From: Actinomycetospora termitidis
GTDB taxonomy: Bacteria; Actinomycetota; Actinomycetes; Mycobacteriales; Pseudonocardiaceae
Assembly: GCF_030286555.1 (NCBI RefSeq)
Contig: NZ_JASVWF010000003.1
Location: 124,001-188,000, forward strand
Direction of reading: 5' to 3'
Length of the DNA: 64,000 nucleotides
A model generated the notes under the pieces. It was not told the origin of the DNA, made no database searches, and was given only the letters and a program-made list of their open reading frames with translations. Positions 1-7,764 of this stretch are shown here, piece by piece. Position 1 is the stretch's first letter, and every line of letters starts with the position of its first letter. The translations under genes were made by a program, and so were the position numbers.

Positions 1-1074
1 GGGGATCGCGTTCTTGTTCAGCGTGATCCCGGCCAGCCCGCTGCGGGCCTCGGCCTCCTTGCCGGTGACGCCGAGGGGCTGCAGGTCGAGCAGCGAGAGG
101 TGGGTGTCGGTGCCGCCGGAGATGGCGCGCACGCCGTGCTCGACCAGGCTCGAGGTCAGGGCCTGCGCGTTGTCGATGACGGTGCGGGCGTACTGCTGGT
201 AGTCCGGCGTCGCGGCCTCGGCCAGCGCCACCGCCTTGCCGGCGACCGCGTGCATGAGCGGGCCGCCCTGGAGGAACGGGAACACGGCCTTGTCGAGGGC
301 CTTCGCGTGCTCGGCCTTCGAGACCAGCATGCCGCCGCGCGGCCCGCGCAGGACCTTGTGCGTGGTGAAGGTGACGACGTCGGCGTACGGGACCGGGCTG
401 GGGATCGCCTGCCCGGCGACGAGGCCGATGAAGTGCGCGGCGTCGACCCAGAGGATCGCGCCGACCTCGTCGGCGATCGCCCGGAACTTCTCGAAGTCGA
501 TGAGCCGCGGGTAGGCCGTGGCCCCGGCGACGATCATCTTGGGACGGTGCTCCAGGGCGAGGTCGCGCACCTGGTCGTAGTCGATGAGGTGGTCGTCCTC
601 GCGGACGGTGTAGGGCACCGGCTCGAACCACTTGCCCGAGAAGCTGACCTTGGCGCCGTGCGTGAGGTGGCCGCCGTGCGGCAGCGACATCGCGAGCACC
701 TTGTCGCCCGGCTGGCAGAACGCCGCGTAGACCGCCAGGTTCGCGTTCGCGCCGGAGTGCGGCTGCAGGTTCGCGTGCTCGGCGCCGAACAGGGCCTTCG
801 CGCGCTCGATGCCGATCTCCTCGGCGCGGTCGACCACCTCGCAGCCGCCGTAGTAGCGGCGGCCCGGATAGCCCTCGGCGTACTTGTTCGACAGCGTCGA
901 GCCCAGCGCCGCCAGGACGGCGGGACTGGTCAGGTTCTCGCTCGCGATGAGCTGGAGTCCGCCGCGGAGCCGACCGAGCTCGTCGTCGAGGACCTGCGCG
1001 ATCTCGGGGTCGACGGCGGACAGGGCCTGGTAGTCCGGGCCCCAGAAGTGGTCGGTGCTCGCCACGGTGCTCAT
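1..1074 (-). CDS. glyA: Serine hydroxymethyltransferase, 3' end cut by window edge
   Basis: Converts serine and tetrahydrofolate to glycine and 5,10-methylene-tetrahydrofolate; cytoplasmic and PLP-dependent. The first 358 codons are present and the reading frame runs off the left edge with no stop. Seen: start [18 protein letters not shown], the [10 protein letters not shown] and [15 protein letters not shown] blocks, and the PLP-lysine segment [12 protein letters not shown] with the Schiff-base lysine at about residue 240. The ATG at 1074 is the only good start. It lies 83 bp downstream of tsaD on the same strand, so it could be the last gene of the t6A operon or have its own promoter in that gap. 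Confidence 0.97.
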   Translation of the reverse strand, partial: MSTVASTDHFWGPDYQALSAVDPEIAQVLDDELGRLRGGLQLIASENLTSPAVLAALGSTLSNKYAEGYPGRRYYGGCEVVDRAEEIGIERAKALFGAEHANLQPHSGANANLAVYAAFCQPGDKVLAMSLPHGGHLTHGAKVSFSGKWFEPVPYTVREDDHLIDYDQVRDLALEHRPKMIVAGATAYPRLIDFEKFRAIADEVGAILWVDAAHFIGLVAGQAIPSPVPYADVVTFTTHKVLRGPRGGMLVSKAEHAKALDKAVFPFLQGGPLMHAVAGKAVALAEAATPDYQQYARTVIDNAQALTSSLVEHGVRAISGGTDTHLSLLDLQPLGVTGKEAEARSGLAGITLNKNAIP

Positions 1075-1157
1075 ACCTCGCTGTAGATCGGTGGAGTCGG
1101 ACGCCGACCGACGTTACCCGCCGGTCGACGGCCCGGCCGGGGTCTTTGTGTGGCCGG

Positions 1158-2150
1158 TCACCAGTCCGCGATGGTCAACGACGTGTCCGGTCTCGGACGT
1201 TCTCGCAGGCCACGGGCGTGGTAGTCCCACGCCGCCAGCCCGATCATCGCGCCGTTGTCGGTGGACCAGCGCAGCGGCGGGAGGCACAGCGCCACCCCGC
1301 TCTCGTCGCACAGCGTGGCCGCGCGCTCCCGCAGCTGCGGGCTCGCGGCCACGCCGCCGACGACGACGAGGCACTCGCTCGGGTACTGCGCGAGCGCGGT
1401 CCGGCACTTCGCGAGCAGCACGTCGAGGCACGCCTCGACGAAGCTCGCGGCCACGTTCTCCGGTGGGTGCTCCGGGTTCGCCGCGAGGAACCGCGACACC
1501 GCCGACTTGAGCCCGGAGAAGGAGAAGTCGAGCGCGAGGTCCCTGGCCGGGCGCGGGAGGTCGACGTCCGGGGTGCCGGTCCTCGCCAGCCGGTCGATGG
1601 CCGGGCCACCCGGGTAGCCGAGGCCCAGCATGCGGGCGACCTTGTCGTAGGCCTCCCCCACCGAGTCGTCGCGGGTCGACCCGACGAGCGTCACGTCGCC
1701 GGATTCCTGCACGTGCGCCAGCAGCGTGTGCCCGCCGGACACCAGCAGCAGCATCGCCGGGTACGTGACCCGTCGTTCGTCCAGGTCGGCCGAGCGCAGG
1801 TGCCCGCGCAGGTGGTTCACGCCGTACACCGGCAGCCCCCACCCGTCCCCCAGGCCGACCGCGGAGTTCGTCCCGACGACGAGGCTGCCGATCAGGCCGG
1901 GGCCGCGGGTCACCCCGATGGCGGTGAGGTCGTCCGGGCGGAGGCCCGCGTCGTCGAGGACCTTGCGCACGGTCGGCAGGATCGCGTCGACGTGCGCGCG
2001 GCTCGCCATCTCCGGGTAGACGCCGCCGTAGCGGTCGTGCAGCTCGACCTGGCTCGCGACCGCGGACGCGACGACCGAACCGTCGGGACGGACGATCGCG
2101 ACGCCGGTGTCGTCGCACGAGGTCTCGATGCCGAGCATCAGGTCAGCCAC
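1158..2150 (-). CDS. tsaD: tRNA N6-adenosine threonylcarbamoyltransferase TsaD
   Basis: Transfers the threonylcarbamoyl group from TC-AMP to A37 of ANN-decoding tRNAs (t6A), working with TsaB and TsaE. The 330-residue length is normal. Seen: N-terminal ASKHA-type GIETSCDDTGVAIV, the metal-binding pair in NHLRGH (His113 and His117), the second motif LLLVSGGHTLL and the ATP-binding GGVAASPQLRERA near the C-terminus. The start codon overlaps the end of the upstream TsaB-YrdC fusion by 8 bp, so the two are probably translationally coupled. It is part of an unbroken leftward run with tsaE, tsaC and prmC. Confidence 0.97.
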   Translation of the reverse strand: MADLMLGIETSCDDTGVAIVRPDGSVVASAVASQVELHDRYGGVYPEMASRAHVDAILPTVRKVLDDAGLRPDDLTAIGVTRGPGLIGSLVVGTNSAVGLGDGWGLPVYGVNHLRGHLRSADLDERRVTYPAMLLLVSGGHTLLAHVQESGDVTLVGSTRDDSVGEAYDKVARMLGLGYPGGPAIDRLARTGTPDVDLPRPARDLALDFSFSGLKSAVSRFLAANPEHPPENVAASFVEACLDVLLAKCRTALAQYPSECLVVVGGVAASPQLRERAATLCDESGVALCLPPLRWSTDNGAMIGLAAWDYHARGLRERPRPDTSLTIADW

Positions 2151-3429
2151 CGTGCACCACCCTCTCGATCTCGGCCGCCGGGATCGCGCCCTCGCGCTCG
2201 ATGCGCGGGGTGTCCAGGTGGCAGTTCACGACGGTGGACGGCACCCCCGAGCGGGTGCCCCCGTCCACGACCGCGTCCGGACGCCCGGCGAGCTGGGCGA
2301 GGATCGGCTCCGGCGCCTGGTGCGTCACTTCGCCGTGGGCGTTCGCGCTGGTGACGAGCAGGGCGCCGACGTCGGAGAGCAGCGCCCGCAAGTCGGGGTC
2401 GGCGGGGACGCGGACACCCACCTCGTCGCGGCCCGCGAGCCACGGCGGTGCGGTGTCGTCGATGCCGAGTGCCACCGTGATCGGCCCCGGGGAGAAGGCG
2501 CCGAGCAGGCGGCGGGCGGTGTCGGGGACCTGCACGCCCAGGCTCGGCAGCTCGTCCGGCGTGGCCACCATGATCGGCAGCTCGCGCGTGCGCGGCCGGT
2601 CCTTGAGCGCGAACAGCGCGTCGATCGCGTCCCGCCGCGCGGGGTGCACGGCCAGGCCGTAGACGGTGTCGGTCGGCAGCAGGGCCACTCCGCCGGCGAG
2701 GAGGGCCTCCCGGGCGGCCGCCCACGCGTCGCCCCGGAACCGCACGCTCGCCTCGGTCAGCGGCGCGGCACTGACCACCGGAGCGTCGTGCTCGCCGCGG
2801 CGCAGGGCCCGCACCAGGTCGTCCACGGACGGCGCGTCGATCTCCGCGTCGGTCGCGTCGACGCCGAGCTCGGCCAGCAGGGCGAGCGCCTGCGGCCGTC
2901 TCGCGCCGGCAACGCGGACGGGACCAACGGGAACCGTACGAACGGGCCGTTCGTCACCTTCTTCCGTGACGAACGGCCCGTTCGTGGCCCCATCCGCCGT
3001 CGGGAAGAGGTCCTTCACGACGACCGCGAGGTCGCCGTGGCGGGTGGCGACCGACCCGTCGGCGCGGGTCAGCGCTGCGTACACCGCGGAGCCGCCGGCC
3101 AGGCGCAGAGCCAGCGTCGGCCCGTCGGTCAACAGCGTCAGGGCGTCGAGACCGACCACCGGGATCGCCCGGGCGAAGGCGACCGCGTTGACGTAGGCGA
3201 TGCCGGCGCGGACCGAGGCGAGGTTGCCGGGGCCGACGTCGACGGCGAGGCGGTCCAGGTCGGCGACGGTGCGCCCGGCGTCCGCGATCACCGAGCCCGC
3301 GAGCACCCCGACGTCGACGAACCCGGGGTCGGAGCGGTCGGCCGTGGCCTGCGCGAGCACGGTGTCGTCGTCGAGGAGGGCGACGCCGTAGGTGCGGGAG
3401 GAGGTCTCGACGGCGAGCGTGAGGGTCAT
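2143..3429 (-). CDS. tsaB: TsaB-YrdC (TsaC/Sua5-type) fusion protein
   Basis: A 428-residue open frame joins two t6A enzymes. Residues 1 to about 228 are TsaB (ASKHA-like, MTLTLAVETSSRTYGVAL, VDVGPGNLASVRAGIAY), the partner that activates TsaD. Residues about 238-428 are a YrdC/Sua5 domain with LLPTDTVYGLA (251-260), ALKDRPRTRELPIMV and the VTSANAHGE block, the fold that makes threonylcarbamoyl-AMP. In most actinobacteria tsaB is followed by rimI; here the YrdC domain occupies that place. A separate tsaC lies two genes upstream, so YrdC is present twice. ATG 3429 overlaps the tsaE stop as ATGA. Residues 149-164 are encoded by an inserted palindrome. The fusion is read directly from one frame; which YrdC copy is active is not known. 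Confidence 0.93.
   Translation of the reverse strand: MTLTLAVETSSRTYGVALLDDDTVLAQATADRSDPGFVDVGVLAGSVIADAGRTVADLDRLAVDVGPGNLASVRAGIAYVNAVAFARAIPVVGLDALTLLTDGPTLALRLAGGSAVYAALTRADGSVATRHGDLAVVVKDLFPTADGATNGPFVTEEGDERPVRTVPVGPVRVAGARRPQALALLAELGVDATDAEIDAPSVDDLVRALRRGEHDAPVVSAAPLTEASVRFRGDAWAAAREALLAGGVALLPTDTVYGLAVHPARRDAIDALFALKDRPRTRELPIMVATPDELPSLGVQVPDTARRLLGAFSPGPITVALGIDDTAPPWLAGRDEVGVRVPADPDLRALLSDVGALLVTSANAHGEVTHQAPEPILAQLAGRPDAVVDGGTRSGVPSTVVNCHLDTPRIEREGAIPAAEIERVVHGG
2938..2985. repeat. Palindromic element, family A, inside tsaB
   Basis: Two perfect 20-nt arms, ACGAACGGGCCGTTCGTCAC (2938-2957) and its complement (2966-2985), enclose an 8-nt loop. Each arm is itself nearly self-complementary around GGC. 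It lies in frame and codes TNGPFVTEEGDERPVR, residues 149-164 of the TsaB part, between recognisable TsaB segments. A related copy lies at 7697-7744 between convergent genes. Confidence 0.9.
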
Positions 3430-3890
3430 GCCCGTACCGCCAGGTCGTCCAGGACCGTCGACCAGCGCCCGGCCCCGGACAGCGTGATCGTGCGCGCGGT
3501 GTCGCCGGTCTTCGCGAAGGTCAGGTCCAGCGGCTCGGGGAACTCCGAGGAGACGAGCCCCGCCCACTCGATCACCGCGATCACCTCGTCGAGGTACTCG
3601 TCGAGCCCGAGGTCGCGGAACTCGGCCAGGTCCTCGAGGCGGTACGTGTCGACGTGCAGCACCCGCAGCCCCGGGGTGTCGTAGAAGTTCGCGAGGGAGA
3701 AGGTCGGGCTGGTGACGGCGGCGTCCGACCCCAGGGCCGCGACGAGCGCGCTGGTGAACGTCGTCTTCCCGGCCGCGAGATCACCGGTGAGCAGCAGGGC
3801 GTCGCCCGCGCGCAGGTGGGGGGCCAGGTCGCGCGCGAGGCGCGCCGTGTCGTCCGGACCGTGGCTCTCGACCGTCACCCGCTCGTTCAT
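3426..3890 (-). CDS. tsaE: t6A ATPase TsaE
   Basis: P-loop ATPase that drives turnover of the TsaB-TsaD complex in t6A synthesis. Seen: Walker A GDLAAGKTT at residues 36-44, switch-like TSPTFSLANFYD (59-70), HVDTYRL and VIEWAGL, all typical; 154 residues is a normal length. I chose ATG 3890 (MNERVTVESHG) because a GGAA stretch lies just upstream and it fits the family N-terminus. A GTG at 3917 overlapping the tsaC stop as GTGA is a real alternative and would add 9 residues. The stop overlaps the tsaB start as ATGA. Confidence 0.95.
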   Translation of the reverse strand: MNERVTVESHGPDDTARLARDLAPHLRAGDALLLTGDLAAGKTTFTSALVAALGSDAAVTSPTFSLANFYDTPGLRVLHVDTYRLEDLAEFRDLGLDEYLDEVIAVIEWAGLVSSEFPEPLDLTFAKTGDTARTITLSGAGRWSTVLDDLAVRA

Positions 3891-3913
3891 CGCCGTTCCA
3901 TGATAGGAGCCGT

Positions 3914-4561
3914 TCACGCCACCGCGGGCTGACGGCCCAGGACCTCCGCGATCTGCGCCGTGGTGACAGTGCCCTCGCGGCGGACGACCGGCTCGGAACC
4001 GGTGAGGTCGACGATCGTCGAGCCGGCGTCGGAGGTGAGTTCGCCGCCGTCCAGGTAGACCGACACGAGGTCACCGAGCTGGGAGTACGCGTCGGCGCAG
4101 GTGTGTGGCACCGCTCCCCTCCCGGCGGCGTTCGCGCCGGTGATGGCCATCGGCCCGCACTCGCGCAGCAGCTCGAGGGCGACGGGGTGCAGCGGCATGC
4201 GCAGGACGACGGTCCCGCGGGTGCGCCCGAGGTCCCAGGCCAGCGAGGGAGCGTGCGGCAGGACGAGGCTCAGACCGCCGGGCCAGAACGCCTCGACGAG
4301 ATCGCGGGCCGCGGTCGGCACCGCCGTGACCAGCCCGTCGATCGTCGACCAGCTCCCGACCAGCACCGGCACCGGCGTCTCCGCCCCCCGACGCTTCGCC
4401 CGGAGCAGCTCGGCCACGGCCGCCTGGTCGAACGCGTCCGCGCCGACGCCGTAGGACGTGTCCGTCGGCACGACGACGAGCCGGCCGCTGCGGACCGCGG
4501 ACGCGGCGGCCGCCAACCCGGCCGACCGGGTGTCGGGGACGCGGCAGTCGAACGTGGTCAC
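3914..4561 (-). CDS. tsaC: Stand-alone threonylcarbamoyl-AMP synthase (YrdC/Sua5)
   Basis: Makes threonylcarbamoyl-AMP from threonine, bicarbonate and ATP, the first step of t6A. The 215-residue YrdC domain has VVPTDTSYGVG (31-40), RAKRRGAETPVPVLV, the FWPGGLSLVL block and AITGANAAG. GTG 4561 overlaps the prmC stop as GTGA. It is the second YrdC domain within 2.5 kb; the other is fused to TsaB. This copy sits in the usual actinobacterial place next to prmC, so it is the more likely main enzyme (inference). Confidence 0.93.
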   Translation of the reverse strand: MTTFDCRVPDTRSAGLAAAASAVRSGRLVVVPTDTSYGVGADAFDQAAVAELLRAKRRGAETPVPVLVGSWSTIDGLVTAVPTAARDLVEAFWPGGLSLVLPHAPSLAWDLGRTRGTVVLRMPLHPVALELLRECGPMAITGANAAGRGAVPHTCADAYSQLGDLVSVYLDGGELTSDAGSTIVDLTGSEPVVRREGTVTTAQIAEVLGRQPAVA

Positions 4562-5424
4562 GGCGCCGACCGTAGCGACCGTGTGCCCACCGCCACCCGC
4601 GGCCGGCCGGTGAGGTCGATCCGCGTCGCGAGCTCGGTGAACCCTGCTCCCTCGAGGACCGCCAGCACCTCCGGCGCGTGCGACTCGTCGTGCTCCACCG
4701 CCAGCCGTCCCCCCGGCCGCAGCAACCGCGCCGCGGTGAGCGCGAGCGGACGGATCACCGCGAGGCCGTCGGGACCGGCGAAGACGGCGTTCGCCGGGTC
4801 GTGGTCGACCTCCGCGGACACCGGCGTGCCCTCCGGGACGTACGGCGGGTTCGCGACGACGAGGTCGACCGTGCCGTCGAGCGCGGCGAGCGTCCCCGGC
4901 GCGGTCACGTCGCCCTCGTGCAGGCGCACGCGGGCGTCGGCCAGGTTCCGCGCGGCCCACGCCAGGGCCTCCGGATCGACCTCGACCGCGTGCACCTCCG
5001 CATCCGGCCGCGCGGTCGCGATCGCGAGCGCCAGCGCGCCGGAGCCGGTGCAGAGGTCGACGACGCGAGGCTCCCCGGTCGCGCGCAGCGCCGCGACGGC
5101 CTCCGTCAGCAACAGCTCCGTCTCCGGCCGCGGCACGAACACCCCCGGCCCGACCCCGACCGACACCGGACCGAGCACCGCCGACCCGACCAGGTGCTGC
5201 AGGGGCTCCCGCGCCGCGCGCCGGTCCACGAGCTGGTCGAACCGGCGCGACGCCTCGTCGTCCAGGTCGGGCGCCAGCACCAGCCGGGTCCGCGGGATGC
5301 CGAGCACGGACGCGGCGAGCAGCTCGGCGTCCACCCGCGGGCTCGCGACGCCGGCCTCGGCCAGCGTCACCGCCGCGGCGGCCACCCGCGTCCGCGTCAC
5401 CCGGGTCGTTCCCATCGCCGTCAT
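4558..5424 (-). CDS. prmC: Release-factor glutamine methyltransferase PrmC
   Basis: SAM-dependent N5-methylation of the glutamine in the GGQ motif of RF1 and RF2. Seen: SAM motif VVDLCTGSGALALA (121-134) and the substrate-glutamine motif ANPPYVPEG with NPPY at 192-195; 288 residues. Start taken as ATG 5424, with a GGAG about 10 nt upstream; ATG 5415 is possible. It follows its substrate gene prfA by 31 bp and overlaps tsaC, a common actinobacterial order. Confidence 0.95.
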   Translation of the reverse strand: MTAMGTTRVTRTRVAAAAVTLAEAGVASPRVDAELLAASVLGIPRTRLVLAPDLDDEASRRFDQLVDRRAAREPLQHLVGSAVLGPVSVGVGPGVFVPRPETELLLTEAVAALRATGEPRVVDLCTGSGALALAIATARPDAEVHAVEVDPEALAWAARNLADARVRLHEGDVTAPGTLAALDGTVDLVVANPPYVPEGTPVSAEVDHDPANAVFAGPDGLAVIRPLALTAARLLRPGGRLAVEHDESHAPEVLAVLEGAGFTELATRIDLTGRPRVAVGTRSLRSAP

Positions 5425-5455
5425 GATGGTCGAGCTCCGCTCCGCTGCGTCTCCG

Positions 5456-6553
5456 TCATGCCCTGGCCTCCTCGCTCGCCGCCGTCGCCAGGCGCTCGGC
5501 GCGGTCCGCGGCACGCAACGCGTCCAGGACCCCACCGAGCTCGCCGTCGAGCACCCGGTCCAGGTCGTGGGACTTGTAGCCGATGCGGTGGTCCGAGATG
5601 CGGTTCTCCGGGAAGTTGTAGGTCCGCACGCGCTCGGAGCGGTCCACGGTGCGGACCTGGCTGCGCCGGTCGGCCGACGCCGCCTCGGCCTGCTTCTCGT
5701 CCGCGATCGCCTGCAGCCGTGAGCGCAGGACCTCCATCGCGCGGGCCTTGTTCTGCAGCTGTGAGCGCTCGTTCTGGCAGCTCACGACGACGCCGGTGGG
5801 CAGGTGGGTGATCCGCACGGCGGAGTCCGTGGTGTTGACGCCCTGCCCGCCCTTGCCCGAGGAGCGGAAGACGTCGATGCGCAGGTCCTTGTCGTCGATC
5901 TCGACGTCGGGGGCCTCGTCGGCCTCGGGGTAGACCAGCACCCCGGCGGCGGACGTGTGGATCCGGCCCTGCGACTCCGTGACCGGCACCCGCTGCACGC
6001 GGTGCACGCCGCCCTCGTACTTGAACCAGGCCCAGACGCCGTCGGCGTCGTTGCCCGGCGCCGTGACGGTGACCGTGACGTCCTTGAACCCGCCGAGGTC
6101 GGACTCGGTCGCGGAGAGCACGTCGACCTTCCACCCCCGCCGCTCGGCGTAGCGCGAGTACATGCGCAGCAGGTCGCCGGCGAACAGCGCGGACTCCTCG
6201 CCGCCCTCGCCCGACTTCACCTCGACGACGACGTCGTGCGAGTCCGCCGGGTCGCGCGGCACCAGCAGCTCACCGAGCCGGGCGCGCAGTGACTCGACGG
6301 ACGCGGCCAGCGTCTCGGCCTCCGTCGCGAACGCGGGGTCCTCACCGGCGAGTTCCCGGGCGTCGGCGAGGTCCGCCTCGGCCCGCTGCAGCTCACCCGC
6401 GGTGGTGACGATCGGCGCGAGCTCGGCGTAGCGCCGCCCCAGCCGCCGCGCGAGCGCCTGGTCGGCGTGCACGTCGGGGTCGGCGAGGCGCGCCTCCAGC
6501 CCGCTGTGCTCCTCGACCAGCGCCTGCACCGAGTGATCGGCCACCGATGTCAT
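5456..6553 (-). CDS. prfA: Peptide chain release factor 1
   Basis: Reads UAA and UAG and triggers peptidyl-tRNA hydrolysis. Seen: PVT tripeptide at 190-192 in [17 protein letters not shown], marking RF1 rather than RF2, and the catalytic GGQ at 235-237 in [20 protein letters not shown]. Length is 365 residues. ATG 6553 is preceded by a strong GGAGGAG four bases away, which is why I prefer it to the in-frame ATG at 6574. A strong hairpin separates it from rpmE. Confidence 0.97.
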   Translation of the reverse strand: MTSVADHSVQALVEEHSGLEARLADPDVHADQALARRLGRRYAELAPIVTTAGELQRAEADLADARELAGEDPAFATEAETLAASVESLRARLGELLVPRDPADSHDVVVEVKSGEGGEESALFAGDLLRMYSRYAERRGWKVDVLSATESDLGGFKDVTVTVTAPGNDADGVWAWFKYEGGVHRVQRVPVTESQGRIHTSAAGVLVYPEADEAPDVEIDDKDLRIDVFRSSGKGGQGVNTTDSAVRITHLPTGVVVSCQNERSQLQNKARAMEVLRSRLQAIADEKQAEAASADRRSQVRTVDRSERVRTYNFPENRISDHRIGYKSHDLDRVLDGELGGVLDALRAADRAERLATAASEEARA

Positions 6554-6593
6554 CGTCTCCTCCTGCTCCCCCATGATGCCCCGGACGCACGAA

Positions 6594-6632
6594 CGCCCGC
6601 CGTCGTCCGCGGTGGGCGGACGACGGCGGGCG
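6594..6632 (-). terminator. Hairpin terminator of rpmE
   Basis: Perfect 17-bp arms (CGCCCGCCGTCGTCCGC, 6594-6610, and its complement, 6616-6632) around a GGTGG loop, just after the rpmE stop and before prfA. There is no U-tract, as is common for actinobacterial hairpin terminators. Confidence 0.75.
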
Positions 6633-6641
6633 TCGGGAGAG

Positions 6642-6860
6642 CTACTTGCGGCCGGCGCGCTTGCCGTAGCGGGCCTCGAAGCGGGCCACGCGGCCGCCGG
6701 TGTCCAGGATGCGCTGCTTGCCGGTGTAGAACGGGTGGCACGCCGAGCAGGTCTCGACGGTGATGTTCCCGCTCGCCTTGGTGCTGCGCGTGGTGAACGA
6801 GCTGCCGCAGCTGCAGAGCACCTGCGTCTCGACGTACTCGGGGTGGATGCCCGACTTCAT
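6642..6860 (-). CDS. rpmE: 50S ribosomal protein L31, zinc-binding type
   Basis: 72-residue L31, beginning [19 protein letters not shown] and ending YGKRAGRK. Cysteines 16, 18, 38 and 41 make the zinc-binding C+ form, so this is the zinc-replete paralogue; a zinc-free paralogue is not in the window. The rho-rpmE-prfA order is widespread in actinobacteria, but here a rightward ankyrin gene separates rho from rpmE. Confidence 0.97.
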   Translation of the reverse strand: MKSGIHPEYVETQVLCSCGSSFTTRSTKASGNITVETCSACHPFYTGKQRILDTGGRVARFEARYGKRAGRK

Positions 6861-7024
6861 GTGGCTGGTCCTCTCATCGATGGCCGCCGGGTCCCCGTCT
6901 GGTGCATCGGGGTGAACCGGAGGCAGCTGTGCCACCGGGCATTCTCTCAGGAACGCCCGCTGGCTCGTGTAACCGGCCCTGCCCTGCACGCATTCCCGAC
7001 GGCGGGTGTGGTTCGCTCGCCGTC

Positions 7025-7678
7025 GTGGACGAGGTCGCGGCGGCGGTTCGGGCGGTCCGCGAGGGCGACCTGGAGGGGCTGCGGGCCCTCCTCGCCGAGC
7101 ACCCCGGCCTCGCCACCGCCCGCGTCGAGGGGCCCCGCACCCTGCTGCACGTCCTCGCCGACCACCCCGGACACCGGCCGCGCGCGGCCGGGACGGTGAC
7201 GCTGCTCGTCGGGGCGGGCGCGGACGTGGACGCCCGCTTCTCCGGGCCGCACGTCGAGACCCCGCTGCACTGGGCCGCGAGCAACGACGACGTGGCCACG
7301 ATCGACGCGCTGCTCGATGCCGGGGCGTGGATCGACGCACCCGGCGCGGTGCTCGGGGGCGGCTCCCCGCTGGCGGACGCCTGCGGGTTCGGCCAGTGGC
7401 GGGCTGCCGCCCGGCTCGTGGAACGCGGCGCGACCCTCACCCTCGAACAGGCGGCCGCCCTGGGTCGCGACGACGACGTGGCCCGGCTCACCGGGTCCGG
7501 CGATCTGGACGTCGCGTTCTGGTACGCCTGCCACGGCGGCCGGCTCGCGACGGCGCAGGGGCTGGCCGCGCGGGGCGCGGACCCGCACGCGCGGATGCCG
7601 TGGGAGCCCGCGACACCGCTGGAGGCCGCGGAGCAGGCGGGCGCCGACGACGTCGTGGGGTGGCTGCGGGGCCGCTGA
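7025..7678 (+). CDS. Ankyrin-repeat protein
   Basis: About 217 residues with ankyrin-type helix pairs: [50 protein letters not shown], then weaker units ending [21 protein letters not shown]. Ankyrin repeats bind proteins; there is no catalytic domain, signal peptide or membrane segment, so the partner is unknown. I take GTG 7025 as start because the upstream frame back to 6902 overlaps the divergent rpmE promoter region and has no ankyrin-like sequence. It lies on the opposite strand between rho and rpmE, ending in a family A palindrome. Confidence 0.8.
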   Translation: MDEVAAAVRAVREGDLEGLRALLAEHPGLATARVEGPRTLLHVLADHPGHRPRAAGTVTLLVGAGADVDARFSGPHVETPLHWAASNDDVATIDALLDAGAWIDAPGAVLGGGSPLADACGFGQWRAAARLVERGATLTLEQAAALGRDDDVARLTGSGDLDVAFWYACHGGRLATAQGLAARGADPHARMPWEPATPLEAAEQAGADDVVGWLRGR

Positions 7679-7696
7679 GCGCGCCCCCGGCAACGC

Positions 7697-7744
7697 ACGA
7701 ACGGGCCGCTCGTCACCGAAGAAGGTGATGAACGGCCCGTTCGT
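7697..7744. terminator. Palindrome family A between convergent genes
   Basis: Arms of 21 nt (7697-7717 and 7724-7744, two mismatches) around a 6-nt loop, between the ankyrin gene (ends 7678) and rho (ends 7765). It is the sequence of the element inside tsaB (2938-2985). By position it can end transcription from both sides. Confidence 0.75.
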
Positions 7745-7764
7745 ACGGTTCCGACGGGGGTCGA

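Noticed and set aside
1075-1157. Glycine riboswitch before glyA
   Set aside because: The gap is only 83 bp and I could not fold the conserved glycine aptamer core.
2143-3429. TsaB-YrdC fusion as two separate genes merged by error
   Set aside because: The frame is open throughout, codon use does not change at the join, and tsaE and tsaD overlap it normally on both sides.
6902-7024. Upstream extension of the ankyrin protein to ATG 6902
   Set aside because: It has no ankyrin pattern and would cover the divergent rpmE promoter region.
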